From NCBI GenBank assembly GCA_040901775.1, contig JBBDYF010000087.1, positions 1-36,259 on the forward strand: a stretch of DNA of 36,259 nucleotides. Reading direction: 5' to 3'. A model generated the notes under the pieces. It was not told where the DNA came from, did no database searches, and saw nothing but the letters and a program-made list of their open reading frames with translations. This DNA is from CAYLLN01 sp040901775 (GTDB taxonomy: Bacteria; Planctomycetota; Planctomycetia; Pirellulales; Pirellulaceae). Below are positions 1 through 11,065 of the stretch, in pieces (the stretch's first letter is position 1; the number at the start of each line of letters is the position of its first letter). The position numbers were made by a program, and so were the translations under genes.

Positions 1-1
1 C

Positions 2-1228
2 GACCTCGACGTTCGCCGCCGCTGCTTTTGGCTCTTGATCGTGTACGTGGGGAGCGGGATGTCGCTGCTATTGGCCACCAGCTTTCTCGGCCTGCGAAAG
101 TACCTGCGGCAGCGTCGGCTGGAGATGCCGCTCGACATGACCGCCACCTGGCTCGGGGCGGGGCTGGCCCTGATCGTCGCCACGATCGTTGTCGCCGCGC
201 TGTTGCCCCGGCCCAGCCCCGAATACTCGCTGGCCCGATGGGTCGATGCCAAGTCGCGAGAGCATGTGGCATCGCGGTTTGCCGTGGGACCGGAAGGGGC
301 CAAGGACTCGCCCGACCAGCCGTCGCAAAGCGCCGCTCCGCAGCAAGAGGGGCAACAGGCCGAGCGGCAAGGCGCGGGCCAGCCCAATCCAAACAACCAG
401 CAGGGGAAATCATCGCCGGGCAAGAAGGGCTCGGGCGAAGGGAAGCAGAGCCAGTCTAAGCAGGGCGAATCTAAGCAGGGCGAGTCCAAGCAAGGCTCTG
501 GAAAGCAGGGCGAGTCGAAACAGCCAGACTCGAATCAAAAATCGAGCGATTCGCAGAACAAATCGCCAGAGAATCCGGCGACCAAGAACGAGCAGCGCTC
601 GGCGGAGTCTGAACAAAGGAAGCAATCCGAGCCGGCTCGTCAGCAGCAATCGCAGACTTCCTCTACCCAGCAGCTTGCCCGCTCGGCGCAAAATATGCTC
701 GGCTCGGTCGGCAGCTTGCTGAAAGCTCTGTTCTACCTGGCGCTCTTCATCGTGGCCGCGGTGCTGGCCTGGCGCTACCGGGCCGAGTTGCTGGCCGCCT
801 GGCAGAAGCTGCTGGCTGAGTTGCGGGCGCTTTGGGAAGGGTGGTTCGGCCTCCCGGCAGCGGCAGTGGAGGCTTCTCCCGCGGAAGTGTCCACTCCGCC
901 GCGGCCGTTTGCTGCCTTTACCGATCCTTTTGCCAGTGGCCAGTCGGCCCGGATGTCGCCGGCCGAAATCGTTCGTTACACATTTCAGGCGCTCGAAGCG
1001 TGGGGACGCGAGAATGGCCAGCCGCGCGAGCCGGGCCAGACGGCGCACGAGTTTGCCGCCGCCATTGGCCGGCTCGATCGCACCGTGGCGAGCGAGGCCC
1101 GCCAGTTGGCCGATTTGTATTCGCACCTGGCGTATGCGCCGCCATCGGCGATTCGGGCCACGTTCGATCCCTTGCGATCGTTGTGGCAAAAGATGAAGTC
1201 GCCCGTGCCGGTCGTCATCGGGGGCTGA
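2..1228 (+). CDS. Membrane protein with DUF4129-like C-terminus (5' end outside window)
   Basis: The frame is open from base 2, so the gene starts upstream and only its last 408 codons are here; a TTG at 35 is not needed as a start. Visible parts: a membrane segment near the start (around bases 35-100), a second one at about 143-220, a low-complexity Ser/Lys/Gln/Gly-rich linker (about 290-680), a further membrane segment (about 715-800), then a cytoplasmic-type tail. The tail (about 955-1190) has the helical pattern 'SPAEIVRYTFQALEAWG' followed by 'PGQTAHEFAAAIG', which resembles DUF4129, a domain often found at the end of membrane-bound transglutaminase-like proteins. Family knowledge suggests the missing N-terminus may hold a transglutaminase core; this is inference. 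The 3' end overlaps the convergent zinc-ribbon gene by 14 bases. Confidence 0.7.
   Translation, partial: DLDVRRRCFWLLIVYVGSGMSLLLATSFLGLRKYLRQRRLEMPLDMTATWLGAGLALIVATIVVAALLPRPSPEYSLARWVDAKSREHVASRFAVGPEGAKDSPDQPSQSAAPQQEGQQAERQGAGQPNPNNQQGKSSPGKKGSGEGKQSQSKQGESKQGESKQGSGKQGESKQPDSNQKSSDSQNKSPENPATKNEQRSAESEQRKQSEPARQQQSQTSSTQQLARSAQNMLGSVGSLLKALFYLALFIVAAVLAWRYRAELLAAWQKLLAELRALWEGWFGLPAAAVEASPAEVSTPPRPFAAFTDPFASGQSARMSPAEIVRYTFQALEAWGRENGQPREPGQTAHEFAAAIGRLDRTVASEARQLADLYSHLAYAPPSAIRATFDPLRSLWQKMKSPVPVVIGG
455..529 (+). repeat. Five 15-base in-frame units encoding SKQGE-type repeats
   Basis: Five consecutive 15-base units, the first two nearly identical, encode SKQGE, SKQGE, SKQGS, GKQGE and SKQPD. 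They lie in the hydrophilic linker between membrane segments of the DUF4129-like protein. The length is a multiple of three, so copy-number change would keep the frame. Confidence 0.75.
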
Positions 1229-1694
1229 GCCGGCAGGCGGGACAGACCTGCTCGTAACCCACGATGCCGCTGCCGCGCCGCTGGCGGACGGTCATCCGCG
1301 TCCCGCAGCGCGGGCAGAAATCGTCGTGGCGGTCGGGCGATTGGCCACGATCGATGCGCTGCTGGCAGGCGGCGCACAACTCCGATTCGGGAAACAACTC
1401 CAGCCGCTCGATGGGAATCGACGAGCCGCAGGCGCTGCATGGCTTGGCGGGGGTTTCCCACTCGTCGTCATCGCCCGCCGGTTCGAAGCGGAGGCCCCCC
1501 GATCCGCACTGCGCGCAGAACAAGCGGGACCGCGAGGCAGCGGCCAGTTGCAGCACAAAATCGGCCGCCAGGAGTTCATCCCGCTTGAGCATGCCCAGCG
1601 ATCGCAATCGCGCGACCAGTTCCGCCAGGTCCAGCCGCTGCTCGTAATTGCAGTGCGGGCAGGTGGCGAGCAGGCGGATCGGTTTGGCAGGCAT
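1215..1694 (-). CDS. Multi-zinc-ribbon protein
   Basis: A 159-residue protein with six CxxC pairs: CPHC, CAQC, CSAC, CAAC, CPRC and CPAC. Taken in pairs they could form three zinc ribbons, separated by an acidic hinge (GDDDEWE). There is no signal peptide or membrane segment, so it is probably cytosolic. Zinc ribbons of this sort bind nucleic acid or protein; the partner cannot be read from the sequence. The ATG at 1694 lies 30 bases after the stop of the upstream SirB1-like gene on the same strand, so the two are probably co-transcribed. Its 3' end overlaps the convergent DUF4129-like gene by 14 bases. I do not recognise a named family. Confidence 0.75.
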   Translation of the reverse strand: MPAKPIRLLATCPHCNYEQRLDLAELVARLRSLGMLKRDELLAADFVLQLAAASRSRLFCAQCGSGGLRFEPAGDDDEWETPAKPCSACGSSIPIERLELFPESELCAACQQRIDRGQSPDRHDDFCPRCGTRMTVRQRRGSGIVGYEQVCPACRLSPR

Positions 1695-1724
1695 GGATCG
1701 AGTGCGAAGGCGAAGGGCGACCCG

Positions 1725-2429
1725 TTACGTCGGAACCTGCCGAAGCACTTCCAGCAGTTCGTTCATGGCGGCCAGATCGTCGCGACGGCCTTCGGTGGTG
1801 AAGAGCTGCCGCAAGTTGCCGACCAGCCGAACGATCCATTGTAGATGGGTTGGCGCGGCGAGCAAATCGTCGCTCCGCGGCAAGGGACGCTGGGCGATCC
1901 GGTCGAGGCGGTCGAACACCTGCTCGCGCGACAGCGACTCTCCCCCGTAAAACGGATCGACGATCTGCCAGCCCGTCTCGGTGCGAACGCGGGCCATGAA
2001 GTGCCCCGGCGCATTGACACCGGCGATGGTCAACCCGGCGGCTTCGCCCACCACCTTATAAACGAGCGACAGCGTGAGCGGCAGCCCGCGGCGCGAAGTC
2101 ATCACGGCCGGCAGGTAGCTGTTCAGGGCATGATAGTACCGGTCGTTGTCGCCGCGAAAACCGAGCTCGTCGAACAGAACCTGGTGCAGAGCGGCCCGAA
2201 TGCGCGACGGCGCCGCGCCATCCGATACGTCGCGCACGCGCCGCCCCAGGGCCTGCATCTGCTCGACGATCGGGTCGGCCGCGACGTCGTCCAAGGCGTG
2301 CATCGAAACGGCGATCGCCGCGCGCGCCAGCCCCTCGGTTTTCCAAAGATGGGGGATTTGTTCGACGAAATACCGAAAGGCTTCCGGGCGACAATAGGTG
2401 GGCTCGGATAGCGTCATGTTGACCGTCAT
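1725..2429 (-). CDS. SirB1/transglutaminase-like superfamily protein
   Basis: The protein has 234 residues. The central segment contains the SirB1-type signature: 'NSYLPAVMTSRRGLPLTLS' followed by 'GVNAPGHFMAR', with the conserved GLPLTLS and PGHF patches. This family has a transglutaminase-like fold but often lacks a confirmed enzymatic activity; characterised members are few. No signal peptide is visible, so it is probably cytoplasmic. The first ATG (2429) is used here; a second in-frame ATG at 2417 would remove only four residues and is also plausible. The gene precedes the zinc-ribbon gene by 30 bases on the same strand and is divergent from the kinase gene across a 457-base gap. Confidence 0.78.
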   Translation of the reverse strand: MTVNMTLSEPTYCRPEAFRYFVEQIPHLWKTEGLARAAIAVSMHALDDVAADPIVEQMQALGRRVRDVSDGAAPSRIRAALHQVLFDELGFRGDNDRYYHALNSYLPAVMTSRRGLPLTLSLVYKVVGEAAGLTIAGVNAPGHFMARVRTETGWQIVDPFYGGESLSREQVFDRLDRIAQRPLPRSDDLLAAPTHLQWIVRLVGNLRQLFTTEGRRDDLAAMNELLEVLRQVPT

Positions 2430-2886
2430 GGTTGAAGTCGCCGTGAGAGGAACGCTAGCGGGGTTGGCAACCGGGAAAGACGTGCGCCGGCAACTCAGGC
2501 GCGCCGCCGCCTACCCTCTACCTCTGCAATCGCGAACCGAGAGAAAAACCGGGTCCGCTAGCACAAAAAATATCCGTCCGTAGGTCCCGCTGGCCCGTTG
2601 AATAAAAAAGGGAACGAATGGCGTGCCGAAGATCCATTTTCAGCAAATGATTTCTCCTAACTCGTGTACCTATCAACGTTTATTGAGTTGACCTGCCGCC
2701 CGCGACAACTACAATTGGGTAAACTCCCAGCGGCGGGTCAAGGGCTATTTTTTCAGTTCTTGGGCTGAGGTGGACCCGGCGCGTGGTCGTGGTGCGTTTA
2801 TAGTGAGTTGGCTGGGCGTATTCTTCGCTTGGCCGCCACCGTGCAACTTGAGCTTGCTGGCAAGAGCCTCGCCTGAGGCCGCTCTG
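2430..2886. other. Intergenic region between divergent SirB1-like and kinase genes
   Basis: No supported gene lies in this 457-base gap. The part from about 2560 to 2760 is clearly more AT-rich than the neighbouring genes and holds one good promoter match for the kinase side (2688-2715). The frame of the kinase is open back to about 2770, but that stretch encodes a poor, non-conserved leader, so I treat it as 5' untranslated. Confidence 0.6.
2688..2715 (+). promoter_or_regulatory. Sigma-70-like promoter for the kinase gene
   Basis: TTGACC at 2688-2693 and TACAAT at 2710-2715 are separated by 16 bases in an AT-rich patch. Each box differs from the consensus at one position. If used, transcription would begin near 2722 and leave a leader of about 165 bases before the ATG at 2887. 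Confidence 0.5.
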
Positions 2887-5829
2887 ATGACCGACAAATC
2901 CATGGACGATTCCCGTCGGCTCGACGGCTCTTCCTCGCGGCGACGCGCTGGGCTGGGTAGCCTGTCGCTGGATAGTGCGGCCACGGTCCATCCGTCCGCT
3001 TCCTCGGACAGCAACGCGGTGATCGCCAGCCTCGGTTCGTCAGCGGGCGCGGTTGAGCCACAGACGCCCGCATTGCCCGACGATAGAACGGTCATTTCCA
3101 CACGGCCCCCGGTCGATGACGTCCCGCTGCCGATCCTCTCCGCATCGCAGCACATCGGGCAGTCGCTGGTGGGCCGCCGGCTCGAACACTACGAGCTGAT
3201 CGAGTTTGTCGGCGGCGGCGGCATGGGGGCGGTCTTCCGAGCGACCGATTCGCGCCTGGGGCGGACGGTCGCCGTCAAGGTTTTGTCGCGCGATCATACG
3301 GACGAAGAGACCATCCGCCGCTTCCGGAACGAGGCCCAAAGCGCCGCTCGGCTGGATCACCCCAACATCGCCCGCGTTCACTACGTGGGCGAAGACCACG
3401 GTTGGAACTTCATCGTTTTCGAGTTTATCGAAGGGGTGAACCTGCGCGATCTGGTCGAAGCCAAGGGCCCGCTGTCGGTCGAGGATGCGCTCTACTTCAC
3501 GCTGAAAGTGGCCGAGGCCCTGGCCCATTCGTCCAGCCGGGATGTCGTCCATCGCGACATTAAGCCCTCGAACGTCCTGGTGGCGACCGATTCGGCGGTC
3601 AAGCTCGTCGATATGGGGCTCGCCCGGCTGCACCAGGTGGAATCGTCGTCCGACGACCTGACCGCCAGCGGCGTGACGCTGGGCACCTTCGACTATATCT
3701 CGCCCGAGCAGGCCCGCGATCCGCGCTCGGCGGACGTGCGGAGCGACATCTACAGCTTGGGCTGCACGCTGTACTACATGCTGGCAGCCCGCCCCCCGTT
3801 TCCCGACGGCACGGCGCTGCAAAAGCTGCTGCGGCACAGCGAGGACGAGCCGGCCGATCTGCGGCAGTTTCGCCCCGACATCAATCCCCGCGTCACCAAC
3901 CTGCTGGCCAAGATGCTGGCCAAGCGGCGCAGCCAGCGGCATCAGACTGCCGGCGACCTGGTCGCCGAGATTGTCGCCTTGGGCGAACAGCTTGGGTTGT
4001 CGAACGTCGTGCGCGCCTCGGGCGTGGTCGTCGCCCTGCCGGCGCCGCAGCCGCAGTTCTGGGCGAGGGCCGCGCAAATCGTGGTGGCCATTGCCGTTTT
4101 GACGGTCGCGGTCATCATTCTCGATTCCTACGCGCCGCGCTCGGTGAGCACGGCCAACGTGTCGCTGCAACCCAAAGACTTGGATCCCGCGCCGGCAATA
4201 GCGCCGCAGGATCGGCAGGGCAAAACCTCGTCGCCGACGCGCGCCACGATGACGAGTACGTTCCCAGCGCCCGGCACGGCAACCCTACCGGACGACGCGC
4301 GGGCGAAGGCGGATGCGGACGCCGCTGGCAGTACTGCCGCGGGCAGCGAGCCGTCGCCGCTGCCTGTCGCCGCTGCTTCCCAAGCGGGCGCGTTTCCCAC
4401 GAACGTTGCCGAAGAACCGGTGGCGGATGCGTCGCTGTCGAGCGAGCAGGTCGTCCTCGTCCGGGGCGCGTCCGGCGGGCCGCTCCCCGCTGGCACAGAA
4501 CCTGTCGCCGGAAGCCTGGGTCCGCCTGGCTTGTCGGTCGAAATTGGCATTCCTGCCATCGATGCGCTCGCTTCCGCCGCGCTGGGCCCCCCCTCGATCG
4601 GCACGCCGGTCTTGCCGGTCAAGATTCGCCGGCTGGTGGTGACGTCCCAGTTGCCCGCACAAATTCCGGTGGAAACCGAGTACCAAACCTCGCTGGCTGC
4701 GGCCTGTCGCCGGGCTGCCGAACTGGGATTGAACGAGATCGAACTGCAATGGAACGGGTCGCTGGTCGAGTCGCCGCTCGAAATCACGCATTCCCGCCTG
4801 GCGCTGCGGGCCGCCATCGGCTACCAGCCGGTCGTCCGTTTCCAGCCGCAAGTTTCGCTGTCGGACAACGACCGGCAAATGATTCGCCTGGCGGGTGGAC
4901 CGACCAGCCGCCTGACGCTGCACGGGGTGGAGCTCGCCTTGGAGTTGCCCACGACTTCGGCTTCGGGCTGGTCGCTGTTTTCGCTCAGTACGGGTCAAAC
5001 GCTCGAACTGATGCAGTGCGTGCTGACCGTTCGAGATGGGGATGGCGTGCGGCCGCCCATCCACGACCAGGTGGGGATGATCGCCGTGCAGCCCCGACGC
5101 ATGACGGGCGGCATGACGATGGAGCCGCAAGCGGCCATGTCGGCCGGCACCACGATCTTGATCGACAACTCGATCGCCCGCGGCGAAGCGACGTTTATCC
5201 GCCTGCCCGAAGACATTCAGCTAACGCTCCGCTGGACCCAGGGTTTGCTGGTCACCCCCGGGCGACTGCTCGAAACCACGGGGAGCGCCAGCAGTCCCAA
5301 GTGGTTCGAGCGGATCAGTTTGTCGCTCGATCACGTCACCGCCGTTTGCCGCCAAGGGATCTTCCAGTCGAAGCGCCGCAGCGGAGCGAGCGATCAGTTT
5401 GGGTTGGACGTGGATGCCAACCATTGCATTCTGATGACCGACACGGATGCCCCGCTGTACGAATTTGTCGGCGTCGGCGAGGTCACCGAGAGCGACCTGC
5501 AGTGCGACGGCGAATTCAACGGCTATCCGCACGCCGACGTTACCTTCCTGCGCATCCGTCCCACGGCGCCCGGCGAGCGGACCGTGAGCTACGGTCTGGA
5601 GGAAAGTTCCACCTGGTCGAACGAACGCCGCCGCTCGGGCGTTGTCTGGCGACAAGTCCCCGCGCTCGACCAGCCGGCCCACTCGCAAACGAAAGCGGCG
5701 TTTGAGCTCGACAGCACGTTCCAATCGGATGCCGGGTTCGACAGCGACTTGCTCCCCACGCCTCGGCCCGGCTCGCCCCTGCCGATGGAAGCCTCCGCCG
5801 CGACGGCCACGAGTGATCCGTCTCCCTAG
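2887..5829 (+). CDS. Transmembrane Ser/Thr protein kinase with large extracytoplasmic domain
   Basis: This 980-residue protein has a Hanks-type kinase at about 100-365. It shows a glycine loop (GGGGMGAV), Lys131 in VAVKVL, Glu149 in the next helix, HRDIKPSN at 222-229 with catalytic Asp224, and an SPE anchor at 272-274. The usual DFG is DMG (242-244); the metal-binding Asp is kept, so activity is expected. One membrane segment (about 393-413) is followed by a Pro/Ala/Ser-rich linker and about 350 residues rich in short beta segments, resembling a right-handed beta-helix or similar sensor. The N-terminal 90 residues are Ser-rich and may be autophosphorylated. The start ATG at 2887 has TGAGG eight bases upstream; a GTG at 2770 would add 39 poorly conserved residues. 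The layout suggests a receptor that senses the periplasm or wall. Substrates are unknown. Confidence 0.88.
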   Translation: MTDKSMDDSRRLDGSSSRRRAGLGSLSLDSAATVHPSASSDSNAVIASLGSSAGAVEPQTPALPDDRTVISTRPPVDDVPLPILSASQHIGQSLVGRRLEHYELIEFVGGGGMGAVFRATDSRLGRTVAVKVLSRDHTDEETIRRFRNEAQSAARLDHPNIARVHYVGEDHGWNFIVFEFIEGVNLRDLVEAKGPLSVEDALYFTLKVAEALAHSSSRDVVHRDIKPSNVLVATDSAVKLVDMGLARLHQVESSSDDLTASGVTLGTFDYISPEQARDPRSADVRSDIYSLGCTLYYMLAARPPFPDGTALQKLLRHSEDEPADLRQFRPDINPRVTNLLAKMLAKRRSQRHQTAGDLVAEIVALGEQLGLSNVVRASGVVVALPAPQPQFWARAAQIVVAIAVLTVAVIILDSYAPRSVSTANVSLQPKDLDPAPAIAPQDRQGKTSSPTRATMTSTFPAPGTATLPDDARAKADADAAGSTAAGSEPSPLPVAAASQAGAFPTNVAEEPVADASLSSEQVVLVRGASGGPLPAGTEPVAGSLGPPGLSVEIGIPAIDALASAALGPPSIGTPVLPVKIRRLVVTSQLPAQIPVETEYQTSLAAACRRAAELGLNEIELQWNGSLVESPLEITHSRLALRAAIGYQPVVRFQPQVSLSDNDRQMIRLAGGPTSRLTLHGVELALELPTTSASGWSLFSLSTGQTLELMQCVLTVRDGDGVRPPIHDQVGMIAVQPRRMTGGMTMEPQAAMSAGTTILIDNSIARGEATFIRLPEDIQLTLRWTQGLLVTPGRLLETTGSASSPKWFERISLSLDHVTAVCRQGIFQSKRRSGASDQFGLDVDANHCILMTDTDAPLYEFVGVGEVTESDLQCDGEFNGYPHADVTFLRIRPTAPGERTVSYGLEESSTWSNERRRSGVVWRQVPALDQPAHSQTKAAFELDSTFQSDAGFDSDLLPTPRPGSPLPMEASAATATSDPSP

Positions 5830-5914
5830 GATCGCTCCGCGCGACGCCGTACAATGACCCGCCCTGGCGCGCTCGCGGGCGAGCGCGACCCGTCCCTCTG
5901 TCCAATACCGGCTG

Positions 5915-7543
5915 ATGATGGCTGCTCGCCTTTGGCTGCTCCTCAATCGTGCGATGCTCGCGGCGTCTTGCGCCGCCCTGCTGGTGCTTGCGCCGGGATG
6001 CGGCTGCACCTCGCGGCCCGCGGGCACTACTGGCGGAGCGGGTGGGGGAACGCTGATCTATGCCCAGCCCGAAGATCCGGCGACCCTCGACCCGATCAAC
6101 ACCGACATCGCCGAAGCGGTTCACGTCATCACCAACCTGTTCGATACGCTCGTCACCTACGACGACAAAACGACCGAGCTGGCTCCGGCGCTGGCCGAAC
6201 GGTGGGAGCACACCGAGGACGGACTGGCTTGGACGTTCCACCTGCGGCGCGGAGTCATGTTCCACGATGGCACCCCGCTCGACAGCCAGGCGGTGAAAGT
6301 CAGCCTAGAACGGCTCATTTTGCCGGAGCATCCGCTGGTGTTCGACAAGGCCCGGCCGTACCAGTCGAGCTACAACATGATCCGGGCGATCGAGACGCCG
6401 GACGAGCACACGGTCGTTTTGAAGCTCCACCAGCCGAGCGCCATCCTGCTGGTCAATCTGGCGATGTTTCCGGCCAGCATTTTGAGCCCGGCCGCCTTGG
6501 CAAAGCACGGGGCGGGCTTTGCCGAGCATCCGGTGGGCACGGGGCCGTTCCAATTCGTCAAATGGGTCCGCGATCAGCAACTGGTCACCGCCGCGTTCGA
6601 CCAGCATTGGCGCGGCCGGCCGAAAATCGACAACATCGTTTGGGTGCCGGTCAAGGAAAATGCCACGCGGGTTCAGCGGCTGGCCCGCGGCGAGGTTCAT
6701 GTGGCCGAAAACCTGACGCCGATCGAGATGGACTCGCTGGCCAAAAATCCCCGCCTGGTCGTGCAGGAAGAACTGGGGATGAACGTGGCCTACTTGACCA
6801 TGCAAATGGAGAAGCCGCCGCTCGACAACCCTAAGGTTCGCCGGGCCATTTACATGGCCATCGACAAGCAGGCGCTGATCCAGGTGGGCTATGGCGGCCA
6901 TGCCGAGGCGGCGGTGACCATGGTGCCGCCCGCCATGTGGGGCCATGTAGGCGAGCTCGACGTGCCGCCGTTTGATCCGGCCGGCGGCAAAAAACTGCTG
7001 GCCGAGGCCGCGGCGGAAGGGGGCTTTGCCCTGCCGCTCGAATTGACGCTGGCGGTGATGAACCAGGCCCGCCCCTACTTGCAGCAGCCCGCGGCGATCG
7101 CCGGTTATATGAAAGACGCCCTGCGCGAGATCGGCATCGAGGCGACCGTCGTGCAGCGCGACGTGAACCAGCACTTTGAAGCTTTGATGGGGGGCCGGCA
7201 CGAATTGGGCCTCGCCGGCTGGAATAGCGACAACAGCGACCCCGATAACTTCCTGTACGCTCTGCTCGATCCCGACAATATTTCAGACGCCGGCAACAAC
7301 CTGAGCCGTTATAACAGCCCTCGCTTTCACGAACTGATGCTGGCCGGTCGTCAAGAGTTGGACGTTGACAAGCGGCTCGCCATCTATCGCGAGGCCCAAC
7401 AACTGGTCGCTCAGGACTTGCCCGTCGTGCCGCTGGTTCACACCAAGCTGCGAGCCGCCCATGCCCGCGAGCTCAAGGGCTTTCATCTACATCCGACGGG
7501 ACTGATCCGGCTGCGAACCGCCTACTTCGAGGCGTCGCCGTGA
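5915..7543 (+). CDS. ABC transporter substrate-binding lipoprotein, family 5 (oligopeptide type)
   Basis: The protein has 542 residues. A hydrophobic leader ends in LAPGC, giving a lipidated Cys29. The mature protein has family-5 binding-protein features: a domain starting 'TLIYAQPEDPATLDPINTD', the 'LAERWEHTEDGLAWTFHLRRG' block, 'FHDGTPL', and the late 'GWNSDNSDPDNFLYALL' block. Known members bind peptides, nickel, dipeptides or sugars for import; the ligand here cannot be read. The stop codon overlaps the permease start by four bases (GTGA), so the two are translationally coupled. No ATP-binding subunit or second permease follows, so the partner subunits must be encoded elsewhere or be absent. 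Confidence 0.9.
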   Translation: MMAARLWLLLNRAMLAASCAALLVLAPGCGCTSRPAGTTGGAGGGTLIYAQPEDPATLDPINTDIAEAVHVITNLFDTLVTYDDKTTELAPALAERWEHTEDGLAWTFHLRRGVMFHDGTPLDSQAVKVSLERLILPEHPLVFDKARPYQSSYNMIRAIETPDEHTVVLKLHQPSAILLVNLAMFPASILSPAALAKHGAGFAEHPVGTGPFQFVKWVRDQQLVTAAFDQHWRGRPKIDNIVWVPVKENATRVQRLARGEVHVAENLTPIEMDSLAKNPRLVVQEELGMNVAYLTMQMEKPPLDNPKVRRAIYMAIDKQALIQVGYGGHAEAAVTMVPPAMWGHVGELDVPPFDPAGGKKLLAEAAAEGGFALPLELTLAVMNQARPYLQQPAAIAGYMKDALREIGIEATVVQRDVNQHFEALMGGRHELGLAGWNSDNSDPDNFLYALLDPDNISDAGNNLSRYNSPRFHELMLAGRQELDVDKRLAIYREAQQLVAQDLPVVPLVHTKLRAAHARELKGFHLHPTGLIRLRTAYFEASP

Positions 7544-8544
7544 TCGGCTATCTGCTCCGCCGCGTGCTCCACGCCTTGCTAACGCTGGTGGTGGCCGTGG
7601 CCCTGGTGTTCATCGCCATGCGGGCCTTGCCCGGCAATCCGCTGCTGGCAAGGTTCGGCCAGCATCCCGACGCCAAACAAATGGAACAGCTCAAGCGCGA
7701 GTACGGCTGGGACCAGCCGGTCGTCGTGCAATTGGGGCAATTCTTCTGGCGGATCGTCACCACGGGGGATTTGGGCCGCTCGATCGCGCGGACGAATGTG
7801 AGCGTGACGCGCGAATTGCGGCAACGAATTCCCGCCACCATCGAGCTGACGGGTGCGGCCCTACTCTTGGCGATTCCGCTGGGAGTCGCGGCCGGTTCGG
7901 CAGCCGCGGTATGGCGCAACCGCTGGCCCGACCGACTGGCGATGGCGGCCTCGCTGGTTGGCGTGAGCATTCCGGTCTTTTTCCTGGGGATCGTGTTGCG
8001 GAGCGTGCTGACCGGCCTGCCTACGTCGCAGCGATTGCCCCCCTGGGTGCTCGATTTCGAGCCGCTGACCGGCCTGTACTTGCTCGATACGCTGCTGCGC
8101 GGCCGGCTCGATCTGTTTGGCCTGGCCGCCGAACACCTATTGTTGCCGGCGGTGGTGCTCAGCACGGTGCCGATGGCGGTCATCGCCCGGATCACGCGCA
8201 GCTCGATGCTGGAAGTGCTGTCGGCCGATTTCATTCGCACCGCGCGGGCCAAGGGGGCGGGGCTGTGGCGCGTCGTGCTGCGGCACGCCTTGCCAGGTGC
8301 AGCCGTGCCGGTGACCAATATCGCCGGCTTGCAAATTGGCCTCTTGCTATCAGGGGCGGTGCTAACCGAAACCGTTTTCGACTGGCCCGGCCTGGGGCAA
8401 TACCTGGCGAACGCGGTGGTGCGCGACAAGGACTACGTCGCGGTGCAAGCTGCGTCGATCGTGATTGCGGCGATGTTCGTCTCGCTCAACCTGGTGCTCG
8501 ACGTGGTCTATGTCTGGCTAGACCCGCGGATTCGGTTGAGGTAG
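7540..8544 (+). CDS. ABC transporter permease, DppB/OppB type
   Basis: This 334-residue membrane protein starts with 'MIGYLLRRVLHALLTLVVAV', typical of the DppB/OppB half. It has about six membrane segments and the EAA-loop motif near residues 228-250 ('RTARAKGAGLWRVVLRHALP'), which docks onto the ATPase. The GTG start at 7540 overlaps the stop of the binding-protein gene. It normally pairs with a DppC-type permease and one or two ATPases. None follows, since the next gene (ftsH) is convergent and only eight bases away. It is probably half of an oligopeptide-type importer completed by genes elsewhere. Confidence 0.9.
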   Translation: MIGYLLRRVLHALLTLVVAVALVFIAMRALPGNPLLARFGQHPDAKQMEQLKREYGWDQPVVVQLGQFFWRIVTTGDLGRSIARTNVSVTRELRQRIPATIELTGAALLLAIPLGVAAGSAAAVWRNRWPDRLAMAASLVGVSIPVFFLGIVLRSVLTGLPTSQRLPPWVLDFEPLTGLYLLDTLLRGRLDLFGLAAEHLLLPAVVLSTVPMAVIARITRSSMLEVLSADFIRTARAKGAGLWRVVLRHALPGAAVPVTNIAGLQIGLLLSGAVLTETVFDWPGLGQYLANAVVRDKDYVAVQAASIVIAAMFVSLNLVLDVVYVWLDPRIRLR

Positions 8545-8552
8545 TCGGCAAC

Positions 8553-10676
<2,124 letters not shown>

Positions 10677-10771
10677 GCAAAGTCGTTCCGTTGTGCGAAA
10701 GCTTCAAAAAAGTTCGTGGCCGGGCCGATGTATCGCCGGTTGAAAAAAGCCAGACCAGCCGCCGGGGGCTA

Positions 10772-10803
10772 AGCTTGCCCCGTTAGCTTGCCCCGTTAGC
10801 TTG
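10772..10803. repeat. 13-base tandem repeat (agcttgccccgtt)
   Basis: Two exact copies lie at 10772-10784 and 10785-10797, followed by a partial third copy (agcttg) to 10803. They lie in non-coding DNA upstream of ftsH. Confidence 0.7.
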
Positions 10804-10837
10804 TTCCAGTCGCTTGCCCAAGTGTAGCCCCACCAGT

Positions 10838-10853
10838 CCTGCGCCGGCGCAGG
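10838..10853. repeat. Perfect 16-base GC palindrome
   Basis: CCTGCGCCGGCGCAGG is a perfect palindrome. With one bulged T it extends outward through a CCAG/CTGG pair, giving a strong potential hairpin. It lies between divergent genes, so it is not an obvious terminator and looks like an extragenic palindromic repeat. Confidence 0.6.
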
Positions 10854-11065
10854 CTGGGTTGCTCCGGCAGGCGGTGACTCCTACAATGCCACGCACACAA
10901 GTCCAAGCCAGGCACCGATTTAGCAACTAGTGTTGTCGAGCGCGAGCGGGGCGAAATGGCGGCGGCCAAAGACTGATTCCTCTCTCGCATTTTCGCCTGT
11001 TCGCTGCCCGTTGACAAGCGTTTGGCAGGATCTGGCCTTTCAATTATCCGCCTTTTGCGGCCGCA

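Larger units (their letters stand above)
10677..11065. other. Intergenic region between divergent ftsH and dxr
   Basis: No supported gene lies in this 389-base gap. It holds a 13-base tandem repeat (10772-10797 plus a partial copy), a perfect 16-base palindrome (10838-10853) and presumably the promoters of both flanking genes. A TTGACA at 11011 has no acceptable -10 box at 16-18 bases, so I do not call a promoter. Confidence 0.55.

Noticed and set aside
455..529. The 15-base repeat as a phase-variation switch
   Set aside because: The unit is a multiple of three, so gain or loss changes linker length but not the reading frame.
3040..4170. Minus-strand open frame (376 codons) inside the kinase gene
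   Set aside because: It is antisense to the conserved kinase motifs and His/Arg-rich, as expected of a shadow frame in GC-rich DNA.
11011..11047. TTGACA upstream of dxr as a promoter
   Set aside because: No acceptable -10 box lies 16-18 bases downstream.
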